From the NCBI RefSeq assembly GCF_017982655.1, contig NZ_JABXYX010000059.1, positions 1 through 45,354 on the forward strand: a DNA stretch of 45,354 bases, given 5' to 3'. Under the pieces are notes generated by a model. The model worked only from the letters and a program-made list of their open reading frames with translations. It ran no database searches and was not told the origin of the DNA. Both the position numbers and the translations under genes were made by a program. This document shows, piece by piece, positions 23,492-32,223 of this stretch; position 1 is the stretch's first letter, and each line of letters starts with the position of its first letter. Source of the stretch: Brasilonema sp. CT11. GTDB taxonomy: Bacteria > Cyanobacteriota > Cyanobacteriia > Cyanobacteriales > Nostocaceae.

Positions 23492-24120
23492 CAGCTATCT
23501 TTTTTTTCTATTGTTTAGCCTGCATGATTCAGGTGACGTTATTTGTCGCGTCTCAACTGTTTTTCATCCTTTATTTTTTATATCATGTATTTTTTAATTC
23601 AATTGTTTATGTTTTACAGAAAGAATCAGATATTTTGAAACGAAATCTCATCTAATTTTGAGAAAACAGTTAACCAATAACCTTTATTTAGAACGATGAT
23701 AGATCAAATAACCGCTATATTATGTTATGCTAAACAAAATTATAATTTGGGAAATAATAATTGTTGAAAACAAGTGTCATCTAAAAGATTTTTAACTTCA
23801 AAATATAAAATCAAAGTATAAAGTCAATCTCAATAGAAGCTCAAATATTTTTATCAAAATAAAACAAAAAAATATACTTTTTTCAATAAAAATGTTTTAT
23901 CTTAAAAGAGAATAGACTTATTTAAACAGTTATCAGTTACCAGTGGTAACTGATAATTGATAACTGGTAACTGATAACTGCAACGGGATTTACCAAGACA
24001 CAACTCATTATCTGCGTAAACAAGCTTGGTTGGTACAACCCAAAGATGCAAGAAATATGCATCTTAAAGGTGTGCGAACTTGAAAGACTCAATTGTCCAA
24101 CCTGCTATAGGAAGATGGTA
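23492..24120. other. Divergent hup/hyp promoter region
   Basis: About 630 very AT-rich bases between hupS (-) and the TPR gene (+). It should hold both promoters. I looked for a GTAN8TAC NtcA site and did not find a convincing one by eye. The only clear structure is the ACTGATAAC repeat at 23928-23980. No gene is supported here. Confidence 0.5.
23928..23980. repeat. ACTGATAACTGGTA short repeat with inverted arm
   Basis: CAGTTATCAGTTACCA at 23928-23943 is followed by two copies of its reverse complement: 23944-23959 with one mismatch and 23965-23980 perfect. A related array lies at 25994-26038. It belongs to the short repeated sequences common in heterocystous cyanobacteria. Confidence 0.75.
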
Positions 24121-25092
24121 ATGACCCCCAGCATGACAGATTCTGCGGTGAAGGCGGCAATGGATATGATAGCCTCAACGTCCGCAACAACACAAGAAAA
24201 AATCGAGATGCTGATTGAAATAGCGCAAGGCTTTCAAAAAAAGCCGAAAACTGCCCAAGATTTATGGAATGCAGTTTCGCTATGTCACCAAGCGTATGAT
24301 TTATGTGGTGAGGATAATTTACTTTGGCAAGCTAGGGCAAAGGTAGGAATGGCACTTGCTTTGAAGGCTATTCCCGATGTTGGGGAACAACTGTTATTAG
24401 AAGCAAAACAACGATTAGATGAAGCCCTACCTGTTATACAACAGCTTGCAACACCTATGGAAGTAGCAGAAACCCAAATGAATTTTGGGTTAGTATTGCA
24501 GTCGCTTGTGCCATTCAATTTAGCGCGGGTGACAGATAGCATCCAAGCTTATCAGAAAGCTTTGCAGGTGTTTACCTGGCAGAAGTACCCGCAGGAATAT
24601 GCGATTTTACACAACAATATTGCAATTGCTTACCTCTCGACGCCTTTGACGACACAAACAGAGTACCTGCGTCAAGGGTTAGCTGTGCAGACATTTGAGG
24701 AGGCGCTGAAGCATATTGAGTTAATCAGCCATCCCAGGGAATATGCGATGTTGCAGAATAATCTGGGCAACGCTTTGCAATATCTACCGAGTTCGCATCC
24801 TTTGGAGAATGTTGTGCGGGCGATCGCCGCTTATGAGGAAGCGTTAAAAGTGCGTAACCCCAAAGACACACCCTTAGAATACGCCAACACAATTTCTAAC
24901 AAAGCCAACGCCTTATTGAACTTACCAGACGACTCAGAAAAACCAGAAGCTGGGAATCTCAAAAATCTCTTGCAAGCGCGTGCCTATTATCAAGAAGCTT
25001 GGAAAATTTTTACTCAACATGGACAAATAGAACAAGCGCAAATTGTAGCACAGGTACTGCAAGAAGTTGAGACAGAAATCGATAATGGTTAG
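24121..25092 (+). CDS. TPR-type helical repeat protein of the extended hyp operon
   Basis: A 323-residue helical protein with TPR-like repeats: blocks such as SIQAYQKALQVFTWQKYPQEYAILHNNIAIAYL, EEALKHIELISHPREYAMLQNNLGNALQYL and AIAAYEEALKVRNPKDTPLEYANTISNKANALL, each about 60 residues apart. In Nostoc PCC 7120 genes for proteins of this kind precede hypF in an extended hyp operon, and a role in uptake hydrogenase maturation, perhaps of the small subunit, has been proposed. I chose ATG 24121, six bases after AGGAAG; an upstream ATG (24046) would add 25 cysteine-containing residues without a ribosome site. No cofactor-binding motif is seen. Confidence 0.82.
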   Translation: MTPSMTDSAVKAAMDMIASTSATTQEKIEMLIEIAQGFQKKPKTAQDLWNAVSLCHQAYDLCGEDNLLWQARAKVGMALALKAIPDVGEQLLLEAKQRLDEALPVIQQLATPMEVAETQMNFGLVLQSLVPFNLARVTDSIQAYQKALQVFTWQKYPQEYAILHNNIAIAYLSTPLTTQTEYLRQGLAVQTFEEALKHIELISHPREYAMLQNNLGNALQYLPSSHPLENVVRAIAAYEEALKVRNPKDTPLEYANTISNKANALLNLPDDSEKPEAGNLKNLLQARAYYQEAWKIFTQHGQIEQAQIVAQVLQEVETEIDNG

Positions 25093-25250
25093 TAGTTGGT
25101 AGTTTTAAAAAAAATAACAACTATAGCAGGGAACAAGGAACAGGGAACGCTTAACAGACTTTCAAGTCTCTTGGTGACCGTGTTTTCTCATTAGTCTGTG
25201 TCCTAATCTACCTGGCGACTGCTATAACAATTTTCGTGTAGGAGATAAGA

Positions 25251-25517
25251 ATGACAGACTTTTTGACAAATCCTGTTTTAAAAGATTTTTTCACAAGCTT
25301 AATGGCTGGCGACTTAAATCTGATGACGGGATTTGTGTGGTTTTTAGTAGCAACAGCCTTATCTATGATTGGCGGTGCAATTGGCGGAATCATTTTAGCC
25401 AAAGAAGATTTAGGCTATGAGTTAGCTGCACTACTTGGTGGATTCTTTGGTCCGGCTGGCGTTATTCCTGGAATAATCTTAGGGCTAATAGTCTTGAATG
25501 CGTTGAAAAATTTTTAG
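25251..25517 (+). CDS. Small glycine-rich membrane protein
   Basis: An 88-residue protein with two transmembrane segments: FVWFLVATALSMIGGAIGGIILA and LAALLGGFFGPAGVIPGIILGLIVLNAL, the second with a glycine-zipper look. The ribosome site AGGAGA lies eight bases before the ATG. It is followed nine bases later by another small membrane gene, so they form one unit. Two small genes also precede hypF in Nostoc PCC 7120 (asr0689 and asr0690). Function unknown; a membrane role in hydrogenase assembly is inference from position. Confidence 0.72.
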   Translation: MTDFLTNPVLKDFFTSLMAGDLNLMTGFVWFLVATALSMIGGAIGGIILAKEDLGYELAALLGGFFGPAGVIPGIILGLIVLNALKNF

Positions 25518-25525
25518 GAGGAATC

Positions 25526-25750
25526 ATGTTAGAAATAGGATGGTTCAGCGCTAGGCTATTTTTTAAGGGAAAGCTACTGCGCGACCCCATGAATTTTGTT
25601 AAGCAAACTGCAATTGGTATTAGTACAAGTGCATTGTTGTTGTTTTTGCTTGCACAAACTCAAGTTAGCCTTTGGATACCAATTACTGTCTCTAGCTTTT
25701 TGACTGGTATCTTAATGCCATTTCTACATAAAGAACTCAAGATGAAGTAA
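25526..25750 (+). CDS. Small membrane protein next to the above
   Basis: A 74-residue protein starting MLEIGWFSARLFFKGKLLRDPMNFVKQ, then two hydrophobic segments (TAIGISTSALLLFLLAQ and LWIPITVSSFLTGILMPFL) and a basic end. The start has AGGAGG six bases upstream and the gap to the previous gene is eight bases. A basic amphipathic N-terminus followed by a hairpin of two membrane helices is what can be seen; function is unknown. Confidence 0.72.
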   Translation: MLEIGWFSARLFFKGKLLRDPMNFVKQTAIGISTSALLLFLLAQTQVSLWIPITVSSFLTGILMPFLHKELKMK

Positions 25751-25993
25751 ATGTCGGACAAAAAGCTAAAAAATTATAAAGTTTTCCGCCTCTTAAAATT
25801 AACTGAGGCTATTATTAGCCCGGAAGTTTAGTTCTAAACGGCTGAACACGCAAACACATTTCAACTCAGTAATTGCTTTTAGTCTCAAATTTTTTTGAGG
25901 CTTTTCAAACAGTGAACAGTAAACAACGGGACACGACACTGATAAACCCTAACTGTTAACTGATACCTGTTTGGGGCTCAACGGAACACGACA

Positions 25994-26038
25994 GTGGTAA
26001 CTGATAACTGATAACTGGTAACTGGTAACTGATCACTG
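25994..26038. repeat. ACTGATAACTGGTA short-repeat array
   Basis: Direct copies of GGTAACTGATAACTGATAACTGG and related units fill 25994-26038, just before the NHL gene, in a 304-base gap that holds no other feature I can support. The same motif class occurs at 23928-23980. Confidence 0.75.
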
Positions 26039-26054
26039 AATTCCAAGATCACCG

Positions 26055-27272
26055 ATGAACACAGCAACTAAAATGACTCTTACACCTAAAGATGCAACAG
26101 AAGCGGCAAAAGTTTCCCAACTTTCACCTTTTTTGCCTCAAGGTGCAGAAGTTATTTTAGGAACGACTCTTGATGTGGGTGAACTAGCAACACCTGTCTT
26201 ACCCAGTAGTAGAGAAATGTTTGGTCCTCGCGGTGCTTGTTTGATATCTGAAACTGGACCATTGTGGGTATCAGATACAGGACATCATCGTTTATTAGGG
26301 TGGCGGAATGTTCCCACTCAAGATAGTCAACCTGCTGATTGGGTGATTGGACAACCAGACTTTAACCATGAAGGACAAAATGCCAAAAGTAGTCCTGGAA
26401 GGACAACACTCAGTGTACCAACTGGAATTTGTGCTTGTGGTGAAGGTTTAGCAGTTGCAGATGCTTGGAATCATCGCGTTTTGATTTGGAAAAAATTGCC
26501 AGAAGATAGCAATGTTCCAGCCGATTTAGTATTAGGTCAAACTCATTTCACTGACAACGAACCAAACAGAGGAACTCAACAAGCAGCAGCCAATACTCTC
26601 AACTGGTGCTATGGAGTTTTCTATCATCAAGGAAAGCTATTTGTTGCGGACACAGGTAATCGCCGAGTTTTAATTTGGCATCAATTACCTGAAGAAAATG
26701 GTCAACCGGCTGATGTTGTTTTGGGACAAAAAGATATGATGTTCCGCGACGAAAATGGCGGTGATACTGCTTCAGCATCGAGTATGCGTTGGTGTCATGA
26801 CATCACTGTTTGGGAAGAAAATTTAGTTGTCACTGATGCGGGTAATAACCGTGTGATGATTTGGCAGGGAATTCCAACAGAAAACAATGCCCCTTGTGCA
26901 GTAGGGTTAGGACAAAAAACTTTTGATTCAGTTGAAATAAATCAAGGAGTTTATTTTCCTAGTGGTTCTAGTTTGAGTATGCCCTATGGTGTCACTGCTG
27001 CTGGTGAGTGGTTACTTGTTACCGATACAGCTAATTCAAGGCTATTAGGCTGGAAAAAATCAGAATCAATTTTGTCTTTGCACGGAAGCGAAAGTCATGC
27101 ACTGGCTGGACAAAGAGATTTTCAAAGTAAAGGTGAAAATCGTGATTTTGGGTTAGCCAAACGAGATAGCTTGAATTGGTCTTATGGAATAAAAGTGTGT
27201 GGAAATACTGCGGTTATAGCAGATTCCGGAAATAACCGAGTTTTACTTTGGAAGATAACTACCAAAGAATGA
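26055..27272 (+). CDS. NHL-repeat beta-propeller protein of the extended hyp operon
   Basis: A 405-residue protein with at least five clear NHL repeats, each ending in an AD-x-xN-x-RVLIW pattern: ADAWNHRVLIW, VADTGNRRVLIW, VTDAGNNRVMIW, VTDTANSRLLGW and IADSGNNRVLLW, with LPE-x-x-PAD-x-VLGQ links between them. There is no signal peptide, so it is probably cytosolic. In Nostoc PCC 7120 an NHL protein gene lies directly before hypF in the extended hyp operon; a scaffold role in hydrogenase maturation is proposed there, not shown. An STRR-containing gap separates it from hypF. Confidence 0.85.
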   Translation: MNTATKMTLTPKDATEAAKVSQLSPFLPQGAEVILGTTLDVGELATPVLPSSREMFGPRGACLISETGPLWVSDTGHHRLLGWRNVPTQDSQPADWVIGQPDFNHEGQNAKSSPGRTTLSVPTGICACGEGLAVADAWNHRVLIWKKLPEDSNVPADLVLGQTHFTDNEPNRGTQQAAANTLNWCYGVFYHQGKLFVADTGNRRVLIWHQLPEENGQPADVVLGQKDMMFRDENGGDTASASSMRWCHDITVWEENLVVTDAGNNRVMIWQGIPTENNAPCAVGLGQKTFDSVEINQGVYFPSGSSLSMPYGVTAAGEWLLVTDTANSRLLGWKKSESILSLHGSESHALAGQRDFQSKGENRDFGLAKRDSLNWSYGIKVCGNTAVIADSGNNRVLLWKITTKE

Positions 27273-27410
27273 GCTGCGCCCTTGCACTCTACAGCAACTC
27301 TTGAGTCAAAAGACAAAATAAGTTTACGTTGTGTATTGTGTTAAGTCCGGTACACAGTTTCCAAATAGATTGTACAAAGCCTTTATCTCAAGACAATAAA
27401 TCATTCTGTA

Positions 27411-27461
27411 TTCTGAGTTCTGAGTTTTGAATTCTGAATTCTGAGTTCTGAATTCTGTCTT
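27411..27461. repeat. TTCTGAATTCTGAG short tandem repeat
   Basis: Degenerate 7- and 8-base repeats of the (A/G)TTCTGA type, about seven copies, in the 217-base gap between the NHL gene and hypF. No terminator-like structure is seen, so hypF may be transcribed from upstream. Confidence 0.7.
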
Positions 27462-27489
27462 TAGCATCTACGTAATTCGTTCAAATATC

Positions 27490-30081
27490 ATGTCTACTGA
27501 AGAAATCATCAGGGTTCGCGGTATCGTTCAAGGAGTGGGATTCCGCCCCACTGTATATAGACTTGCAAAAGCATACGGATTGCAAGGCGAAGTTTGTAAT
27601 GACGGTCAAGGTGTCCTCATTAGGGTATCTGGCTGTGAAGAATTTATAGAAGAATTTGTTCAAAATTTACAGAAACAGTGTCCGCCATTAGCGAGAATTG
27701 ATGAAGTAACGCGCAAGCGTTATGAAGGCAAATCTACCTTTGGTGATTTTGTCATTTCTGACAGTCTCAGCAGTGCAGTGAAAACAGAAATTCCTGCGGA
27801 TGCTGCGACTTGTCCGAAATGTAAAGCGGAAATTTTTGACCCCCTCAACCGCTGGTACCGTTATCCCTTCACGAACTGTACTCATTGCGGTCCTCGCCTA
27901 AGTATCATTCGCGCCATACCTTATGATCGCGACAACACAAGTATGGCTGCTTTTGCTATGTGTGCAGAGTGTCGTCGGGAATACAACGATGTTGAAAACC
28001 GTCGCTTTCACGCCCAACCCGTAGCGTGTCAAATTTGCGGTCCTAAAGCCTGGTTAGAACGTTCAGATAATCAACCAATTACATCTTATATGTTTTCTAT
28101 GCTTGACGATGTTGATGCCGTTTGTACCTTATTACAAAAAGGCGAGATTGTTGCTATTAAAGGGTTAGGTGGATTTCATCTAGCTTGCGACGCCACTCAG
28201 GAAGCGGCTGTACAAAAACTACGCAGCCGTAAACAGCGCCATCAAAAACCTTTTGCTTTAATGGCAAAAGACATATCAGTTATAGAAGAGTACTGCACCC
28301 CGAACAGCAAAGAAAGAGAATTATTAGAAAGTCCCGCCGCGCCTGTTGTGTTGATTCAGGCAAATGCGGGAGACGATGATGAAGAAAGGGGAAGTGGAAG
28401 GATAGAATTCAAAGTTCGTCTTGAAAAGTTTGCTACGGAGGGAAACCAACGCCAGATACCTACGGAGGGAAACACTCATCAAGTACTGGCTCCTCCTGGC
28501 ACGCCAGTTCGCACAACGGGGGGAACCCCCGCAAGCGACTGGCTCAACTTTTCGCAAAGTTCAAAATTCAAAATTCAAAATCCAAAATCCAAAATTCAAA
28601 ATAAAATTGCGCCTTCAGTTGCACCAGGGCAAAACACTTTGGGTTTCATGCTACCTTACACCCCGTTACACCACCTCATTCTGAGGCGGATGAATCGCCC
28701 GATTGTTTTCACAAGTGGTAATCTTTCTGATGAACCGCAATGTATTGATAATGTCGAAGCGCGTGAGAAGTTAGGAAAAATTGCGGATTATTTTCTTCTG
28801 CACAATCGGGAGATTGTAAACCGAGTTGATGATTCAGTGGTGAGGGTTGTTGGTGAAAAAGTGCTAACAATCCGTCGTGCTAGAGGATACGCACCAACAT
28901 CTATTAATTTACCATCTGGATTTGAAAGTGTTCCTCACATTTTAGCAATGGGCAGTCAGCTAAAGAATACTTTTTGTTTATTGCGAGATGGGAAAGCAAT
29001 TCTATCTCAGCATATAGGAGATTTAGAAAGTGCAGCGACTTTCAAATCCTATCAGGATACGCTCAATCTCTACTTGAATTTATTTGAGCATCAACCCGAA
29101 GCGATCGCTGTTGATTTACACCCTGAATATCTATCAACCAAACTTGGAAAAGAACTTGCACACGCGAATCAGTACGGACACGGCACAGCCGTGCCCCTAC
29201 TTCACATCCAACATCATCATGCTCATATTGCTGCTTGCATGGCAGAAAATGATATACATATTAATTCACCACCTGTTTTAGGTATTGCATTAGATGGATT
29301 GGGTTATGGTGAAGATGGAACACTCTGGGGCGGGGAATTTCTGTTAGCAGATTATCGCCATTTTAAGAGATTAGCAACATTTAACCCAGTACCAATGATT
29401 GGCGGAACACAAGCAATGAGAGAACCTTGGCGTAATACCTATGCCCAGTTAATATCTGCCTTGAATTGGGAAGATTTAAAACAAAAATACAAAAACTTAG
29501 ATATTTTAGAATTTCTTGAACAAAAGCCGCTGAAACTTCTCAATCAGCTTGTCGAGAAAGGAATTAACGCTCCTCTAACTTCATCAGTTGGGCGTTTATT
29601 TGATGCTGTTGCTGCTGCAATTGGTATTTGCCGAGAACAATGTAGCTATGAAGGACAAGCAGCAATTGAAATGGAAGCTTTGGCTGAGACGAGTTTATTA
29701 AATAATAAAGAATATTTAAATTATGATTTTGATTTTTTTGTTTCATATAAGATTTATTATATAGATTCATATCCAATGTGGCAAGCTTTGCTGAATGACT
29801 TACAGCAGCAGACTCCTCAAGCAGTTATCGCTGCTAAATTTCATACAAGCTTGGCTCATAGTATTGTACAAATGGTTGATAACTTGCGTCACAAAAATGA
29901 CATTCATCAGGTTGTCTTAACAGGAGGAGTTTTTCAAAATTGCATTCTGTTAGAGCAAGTTACTCAAGGCTTACAAGCGTTAGGGATAAATGTACTTACT
30001 CATAGCTTAGTTCCAGCTAATGATGGTGGTTTATCACTAGGACAAGCTGTGATTGCAGCTGCTCAATTAACGAGTCAATAG
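27490..30081 (+). CDS. hypF: HypF carbamoyltransferase with a repeat-derived insertion
   Basis: HypF makes thiocarbamate on HypE from carbamoyl phosphate, the source of the cyanide ligands of the NiFe centre. Domain order: acylphosphatase (RGIVQGVGFRPTVYRLA, residues 9-25), two zinc fingers (CPKCKAEIFDPLNRWYRYPFTNCTHCGPR, about 110-138, and CAECRRE...CQICGP, about 158-184), YrdC-like domain (about 200-390), and Kae1-like C-terminal domain (HIQHHHAHIAACMAEN, about 572-587, and VLTGGVFQNCILLEQV). At 863 residues it is longer than usual because about 75 residues (roughly 292-371) inside the YrdC-like region come from repetitive DNA. All frames around remain open. Confidence 0.95.
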   Translation: MSTEEIIRVRGIVQGVGFRPTVYRLAKAYGLQGEVCNDGQGVLIRVSGCEEFIEEFVQNLQKQCPPLARIDEVTRKRYEGKSTFGDFVISDSLSSAVKTEIPADAATCPKCKAEIFDPLNRWYRYPFTNCTHCGPRLSIIRAIPYDRDNTSMAAFAMCAECRREYNDVENRRFHAQPVACQICGPKAWLERSDNQPITSYMFSMLDDVDAVCTLLQKGEIVAIKGLGGFHLACDATQEAAVQKLRSRKQRHQKPFALMAKDISVIEEYCTPNSKERELLESPAAPVVLIQANAGDDDEERGSGRIEFKVRLEKFATEGNQRQIPTEGNTHQVLAPPGTPVRTTGGTPASDWLNFSQSSKFKIQNPKSKIQNKIAPSVAPGQNTLGFMLPYTPLHHLILRRMNRPIVFTSGNLSDEPQCIDNVEAREKLGKIADYFLLHNREIVNRVDDSVVRVVGEKVLTIRRARGYAPTSINLPSGFESVPHILAMGSQLKNTFCLLRDGKAILSQHIGDLESAATFKSYQDTLNLYLNLFEHQPEAIAVDLHPEYLSTKLGKELAHANQYGHGTAVPLLHIQHHHAHIAACMAENDIHINSPPVLGIALDGLGYGEDGTLWGGEFLLADYRHFKRLATFNPVPMIGGTQAMREPWRNTYAQLISALNWEDLKQKYKNLDILEFLEQKPLKLLNQLVEKGINAPLTSSVGRLFDAVAAAIGICREQCSYEGQAAIEMEALAETSLLNNKEYLNYDFDFFVSYKIYYIDSYPMWQALLNDLQQQTPQAVIAAKFHTSLAHSIVQMVDNLRHKNDIHQVVLTGGVFQNCILLEQVTQGLQALGINVLTHSLVPANDGGLSLGQAVIAAAQLTSQ
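28396..28602 (+). repeat. Repetitive DNA inserted in frame within hypF
   Basis: The segment contains two CTACGGAGGGAAAC copies (28433-28446 and 28460-28473, period 27), a GGGGGGAACCCCC palindrome with flanking GCCAGTTCGC and GCGACTGGC elements (about 28502-28545), and a run of CAAAATTCAAAATC repeats (28556-28602). All are classes seen in intergenic DNA of these genomes and elsewhere in this window (for example 32511-32530). It encodes low-complexity protein and the reading frame stays open. Confidence 0.85.
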
Positions 30082-30162
30082 TTACTGATTGTCATTCGTA
30101 AATTTTTTAGCAAAAACTAAGAATTTTTATTCAAGAAATATCACAAAAGCAGAAAAAACAAA

Positions 30163-30444
30163 ATGTGTTTAGGAATTCCAGGTAAAATTATAGAAATCAC
30201 TGACGTGAAACAAAAACTAGCTGTTGTCAATGTTGGTGGTGTGAAGCGTCAAGTCAATATTGCTTGTATCGTTGATGAACAGCATTCAGTGGAATCATGT
30301 GTCGGCGATTGGGTGCTAGTTCATGTTGGCTTTGCGATGAATCGAATTAATGAAAAAGAAGCTATGGAAACACTGCAACTCTTGGAAGAATTAGCAGAAG
30401 CAGTAGCAATGGATTCATATATAGCAATCCCAAATGATTCGTGA
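30163..30444 (+). CDS. hypC: HypC hydrogenase chaperone
   Basis: HypC with HypD carries the Fe(CN)2CO unit to the large subunit. The 93-residue product has the obligatory MCLGIPGKIIEI start, whose cysteine 2 is essential after removal of Met, and the GDWVLVHVGFAMNRINEKEAMETLQLLEEL core. It follows hypF at 81 bases and precedes hypD at 180 bases. In that second gap a CCGAC...GTCGG hairpin (about 30562-30586) is visible. Confidence 0.96.
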   Translation: MCLGIPGKIIEITDVKQKLAVVNVGGVKRQVNIACIVDEQHSVESCVGDWVLVHVGFAMNRINEKEAMETLQLLEELAEAVAMDSYIAIPNDS

Positions 30445-30624
30445 AATTCTCTCTTCTCTATTTTATTGGCGCCCTTGGCGTCTTGGTGGTTCGTTAAAAA
30501 ATAGTTTTCACAAATGAAATAGGATTGCTATCGCAGTCCTAAATGATTGAAAAAACAAGAACACCGACAACTTTTGCGAAGTCGGGGGTTCTGAACGCAA
30601 TAAACTTTTTCTTCTAATTTTAAT

Positions 30625-31770
30625 ATGAAATACGTTGATGAATTTCGAGAACCTAAAAAAGCTGATGCTTTATTCCGCGCCATTGAAAAATTATCTCAAC
30701 GGCTCAAAAAGCCTATCAAAATAATGGAAGTGTGTGGTGGTCACACTCATTCTATTTTCAAATATGGAATTGAAGAAATTTTACCTGAGGCAATAGAATT
30801 AATTCATGGTCCAGGTTGTCCTGTATGTGTGATGCCAAGAGGAAGGCTAGATGATGCTATCTCAATCTCCCTAAAACAAAACGTTATCTTCACGACTTTT
30901 GGAGATGCCATGCGGGTTCCTGGTTCTAAAACAAACTTGTTGCAAGCGAAAGCACAAGGGGCGGACATTCGTATGGTTTACTCTCCCCTCGATAGTCTAC
31001 AAATTGCTAAGGACAACCCTGATAAAGAAGTTGTCTTCTTCGCCTTGGGCTTTGAAACAACTGCCCCCAGCACTGCTTTGACTATCCTGCAAGCAGCATC
31101 TGAAAAAATTCAGAACTTTAGTATGTTTTCTAATCACGTCCTCGTGATTCCTGCCCTCAAAGCACTTTTAGATAATCCGGATTTACAACTTGATGGATTT
31201 ATTGGTCCGGGTCATGTCAGTATGGTGATTGGCAGTGACCCTTATCAGTTTATTTCCCAACAATATCAAAAACCCATTGTGGTTTCTGGCTTTGAACCTT
31301 TAGATATTATCCAATCCATTTGGATGCTGTTGCAACAGATTGTAGAAAATCGTTGTGAAGTTGAAAATCAATATAACCGATTGGTAGAGAAGACAGGAAA
31401 TCAGGTGGCGATCGCCACGATGAATAAAGTCTTTGAAAACCGAGAAAGTTTTGAGTGGCGCGGTTTAGGTGAGATTCCCAAGTCTGGATTAAAAATCCGT
31501 GCCCAATATGCTCAATTTGATGCAGAATTAAAATTTACCCTTCCCAACCTGCAAGTTGCTGACCATAAAGCGTGTCTTTGTGGAGAAATCCTCAAAGGAG
31601 TGTTGAAACCTTGGCAGTGTAAAGTCTTTGGAACAGCTTGCACTCCAGAAACACCGATTGGAACTTGCATGGTTTCTTCTGAAGGTGCTTGTGCAGCTTA
31701 TTATAAGTATGGTAGCTTTTTTCACATGACTAAAAAAATGATGCTTGACAAAGAAAAGCTAAGAGCATAG
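30625..31770 (+). CDS. hypD: HypD hydrogenase maturation protein
   Basis: A [4Fe-4S] protein that, with HypC, builds the Fe(CN)2CO group. Motifs: MEVCGGHTHSIFKYG (about residue 36-50) with the key cysteine, HGPGCPVCVMPRG (about 71-83), GFETTAPSTA (about 141-150), PGHVSMVIG, and the cluster cysteines in the C-terminal third (KACLCGEILKGV, CKVFGTACTPETPIGTCMVSSEGACAAYYKY). The 381-residue length is normal. The tautomerase remnant follows at 50 bases. Confidence 0.97.
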   Translation: MKYVDEFREPKKADALFRAIEKLSQRLKKPIKIMEVCGGHTHSIFKYGIEEILPEAIELIHGPGCPVCVMPRGRLDDAISISLKQNVIFTTFGDAMRVPGSKTNLLQAKAQGADIRMVYSPLDSLQIAKDNPDKEVVFFALGFETTAPSTALTILQAASEKIQNFSMFSNHVLVIPALKALLDNPDLQLDGFIGPGHVSMVIGSDPYQFISQQYQKPIVVSGFEPLDIIQSIWMLLQQIVENRCEVENQYNRLVEKTGNQVAIATMNKVFENRESFEWRGLGEIPKSGLKIRAQYAQFDAELKFTLPNLQVADHKACLCGEILKGVLKPWQCKVFGTACTPETPIGTCMVSSEGACAAYYKYGSFFHMTKKMMLDKEKLRA

Positions 31771-31820
31771 AAAAATCACAAGTCAAAAGTCAACACTGAA
31801 AAAATCATTAGGGAAAGCAT

Positions 31821-32072
31821 ATGCCATCTGTTACCGTCAAAATTGCTGAATCTGATTCTATTAAACTTAAGCGGAAACTGGCGCAAGCAGTTACTCACGC
31901 ACTTGTTTCTACTTTAAAGACTAAATCTGAATGGGTGACAGTTCACATAGATAAATCTGAAAGCGAAAATTAGGCTGTTGGAGGTCTACTACATTCAGAT
32001 AACCAAGTGGTAGACACCATCACAAAACCACAAAAGAATTCACGCATTCAAATATGGGATTCTTCATTTTGA
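31821..32072 (+). pseudogene. 4-oxalocrotonate tautomerase-like gene with an in-frame TAG stop
   Basis: The ATG at 31821 (AGGGAAAG ribosome site upstream) begins MPSVTVKIAESDSIKLKRKL, with the catalytic-type Pro after Met and the vTxALV-like helix. After 50 residues, ...DKSESEN, a TAG stop occurs at 31971, but the frame continues as AVGGLLHSDNQVVDTI to TGA at 32072. Family members normally read ENWAVGG or FGIGG here, so the stop sits where a tryptophan (TGG) would be expected: a single-base nonsense change. A small tautomerase gene lies between hypD and hypE in Nostoc PCC 7120 too. The truncated product would lack the C-terminal hairpin. The alternative is a real but short 50-residue form. 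Confidence 0.7.
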
Positions 32073-32117
32073 ATTTTGTTAGCGCAGCGGGACGCAGTCC
32101 ATTTTGAATTTTGAATT
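32068..32117 (+). repeat. 50-bp inverted repeat, left copy
   Basis: Fifty bases that are the exact reverse complement of 32518-32567. The core reads GTTAGCGCAGCGGGACGCAGTCC between AATTTTG/TTTTGAATT arms. It immediately follows the 3' end of the tautomerase reading frame. Repeats with this core are typical of intergenic DNA in these genomes. Confidence 0.9.
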
Positions 32118-32223
32118 GGAGCGTTAGCTCCGGCCCCCTTAGGGGCTAGCGAGGGTCACTATCAGTGGTAGAGTCAAACCTGTAGACTTTAAGCAAGTGA
32201 TAAAACTCTACAAAAGCATCTCC

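Noticed and set aside
23902-24120. NtcA (GTAN8TAC) site before hupS or the TPR gene
   Set aside because: No convincing match seen by eye; a matrix scan would be needed.
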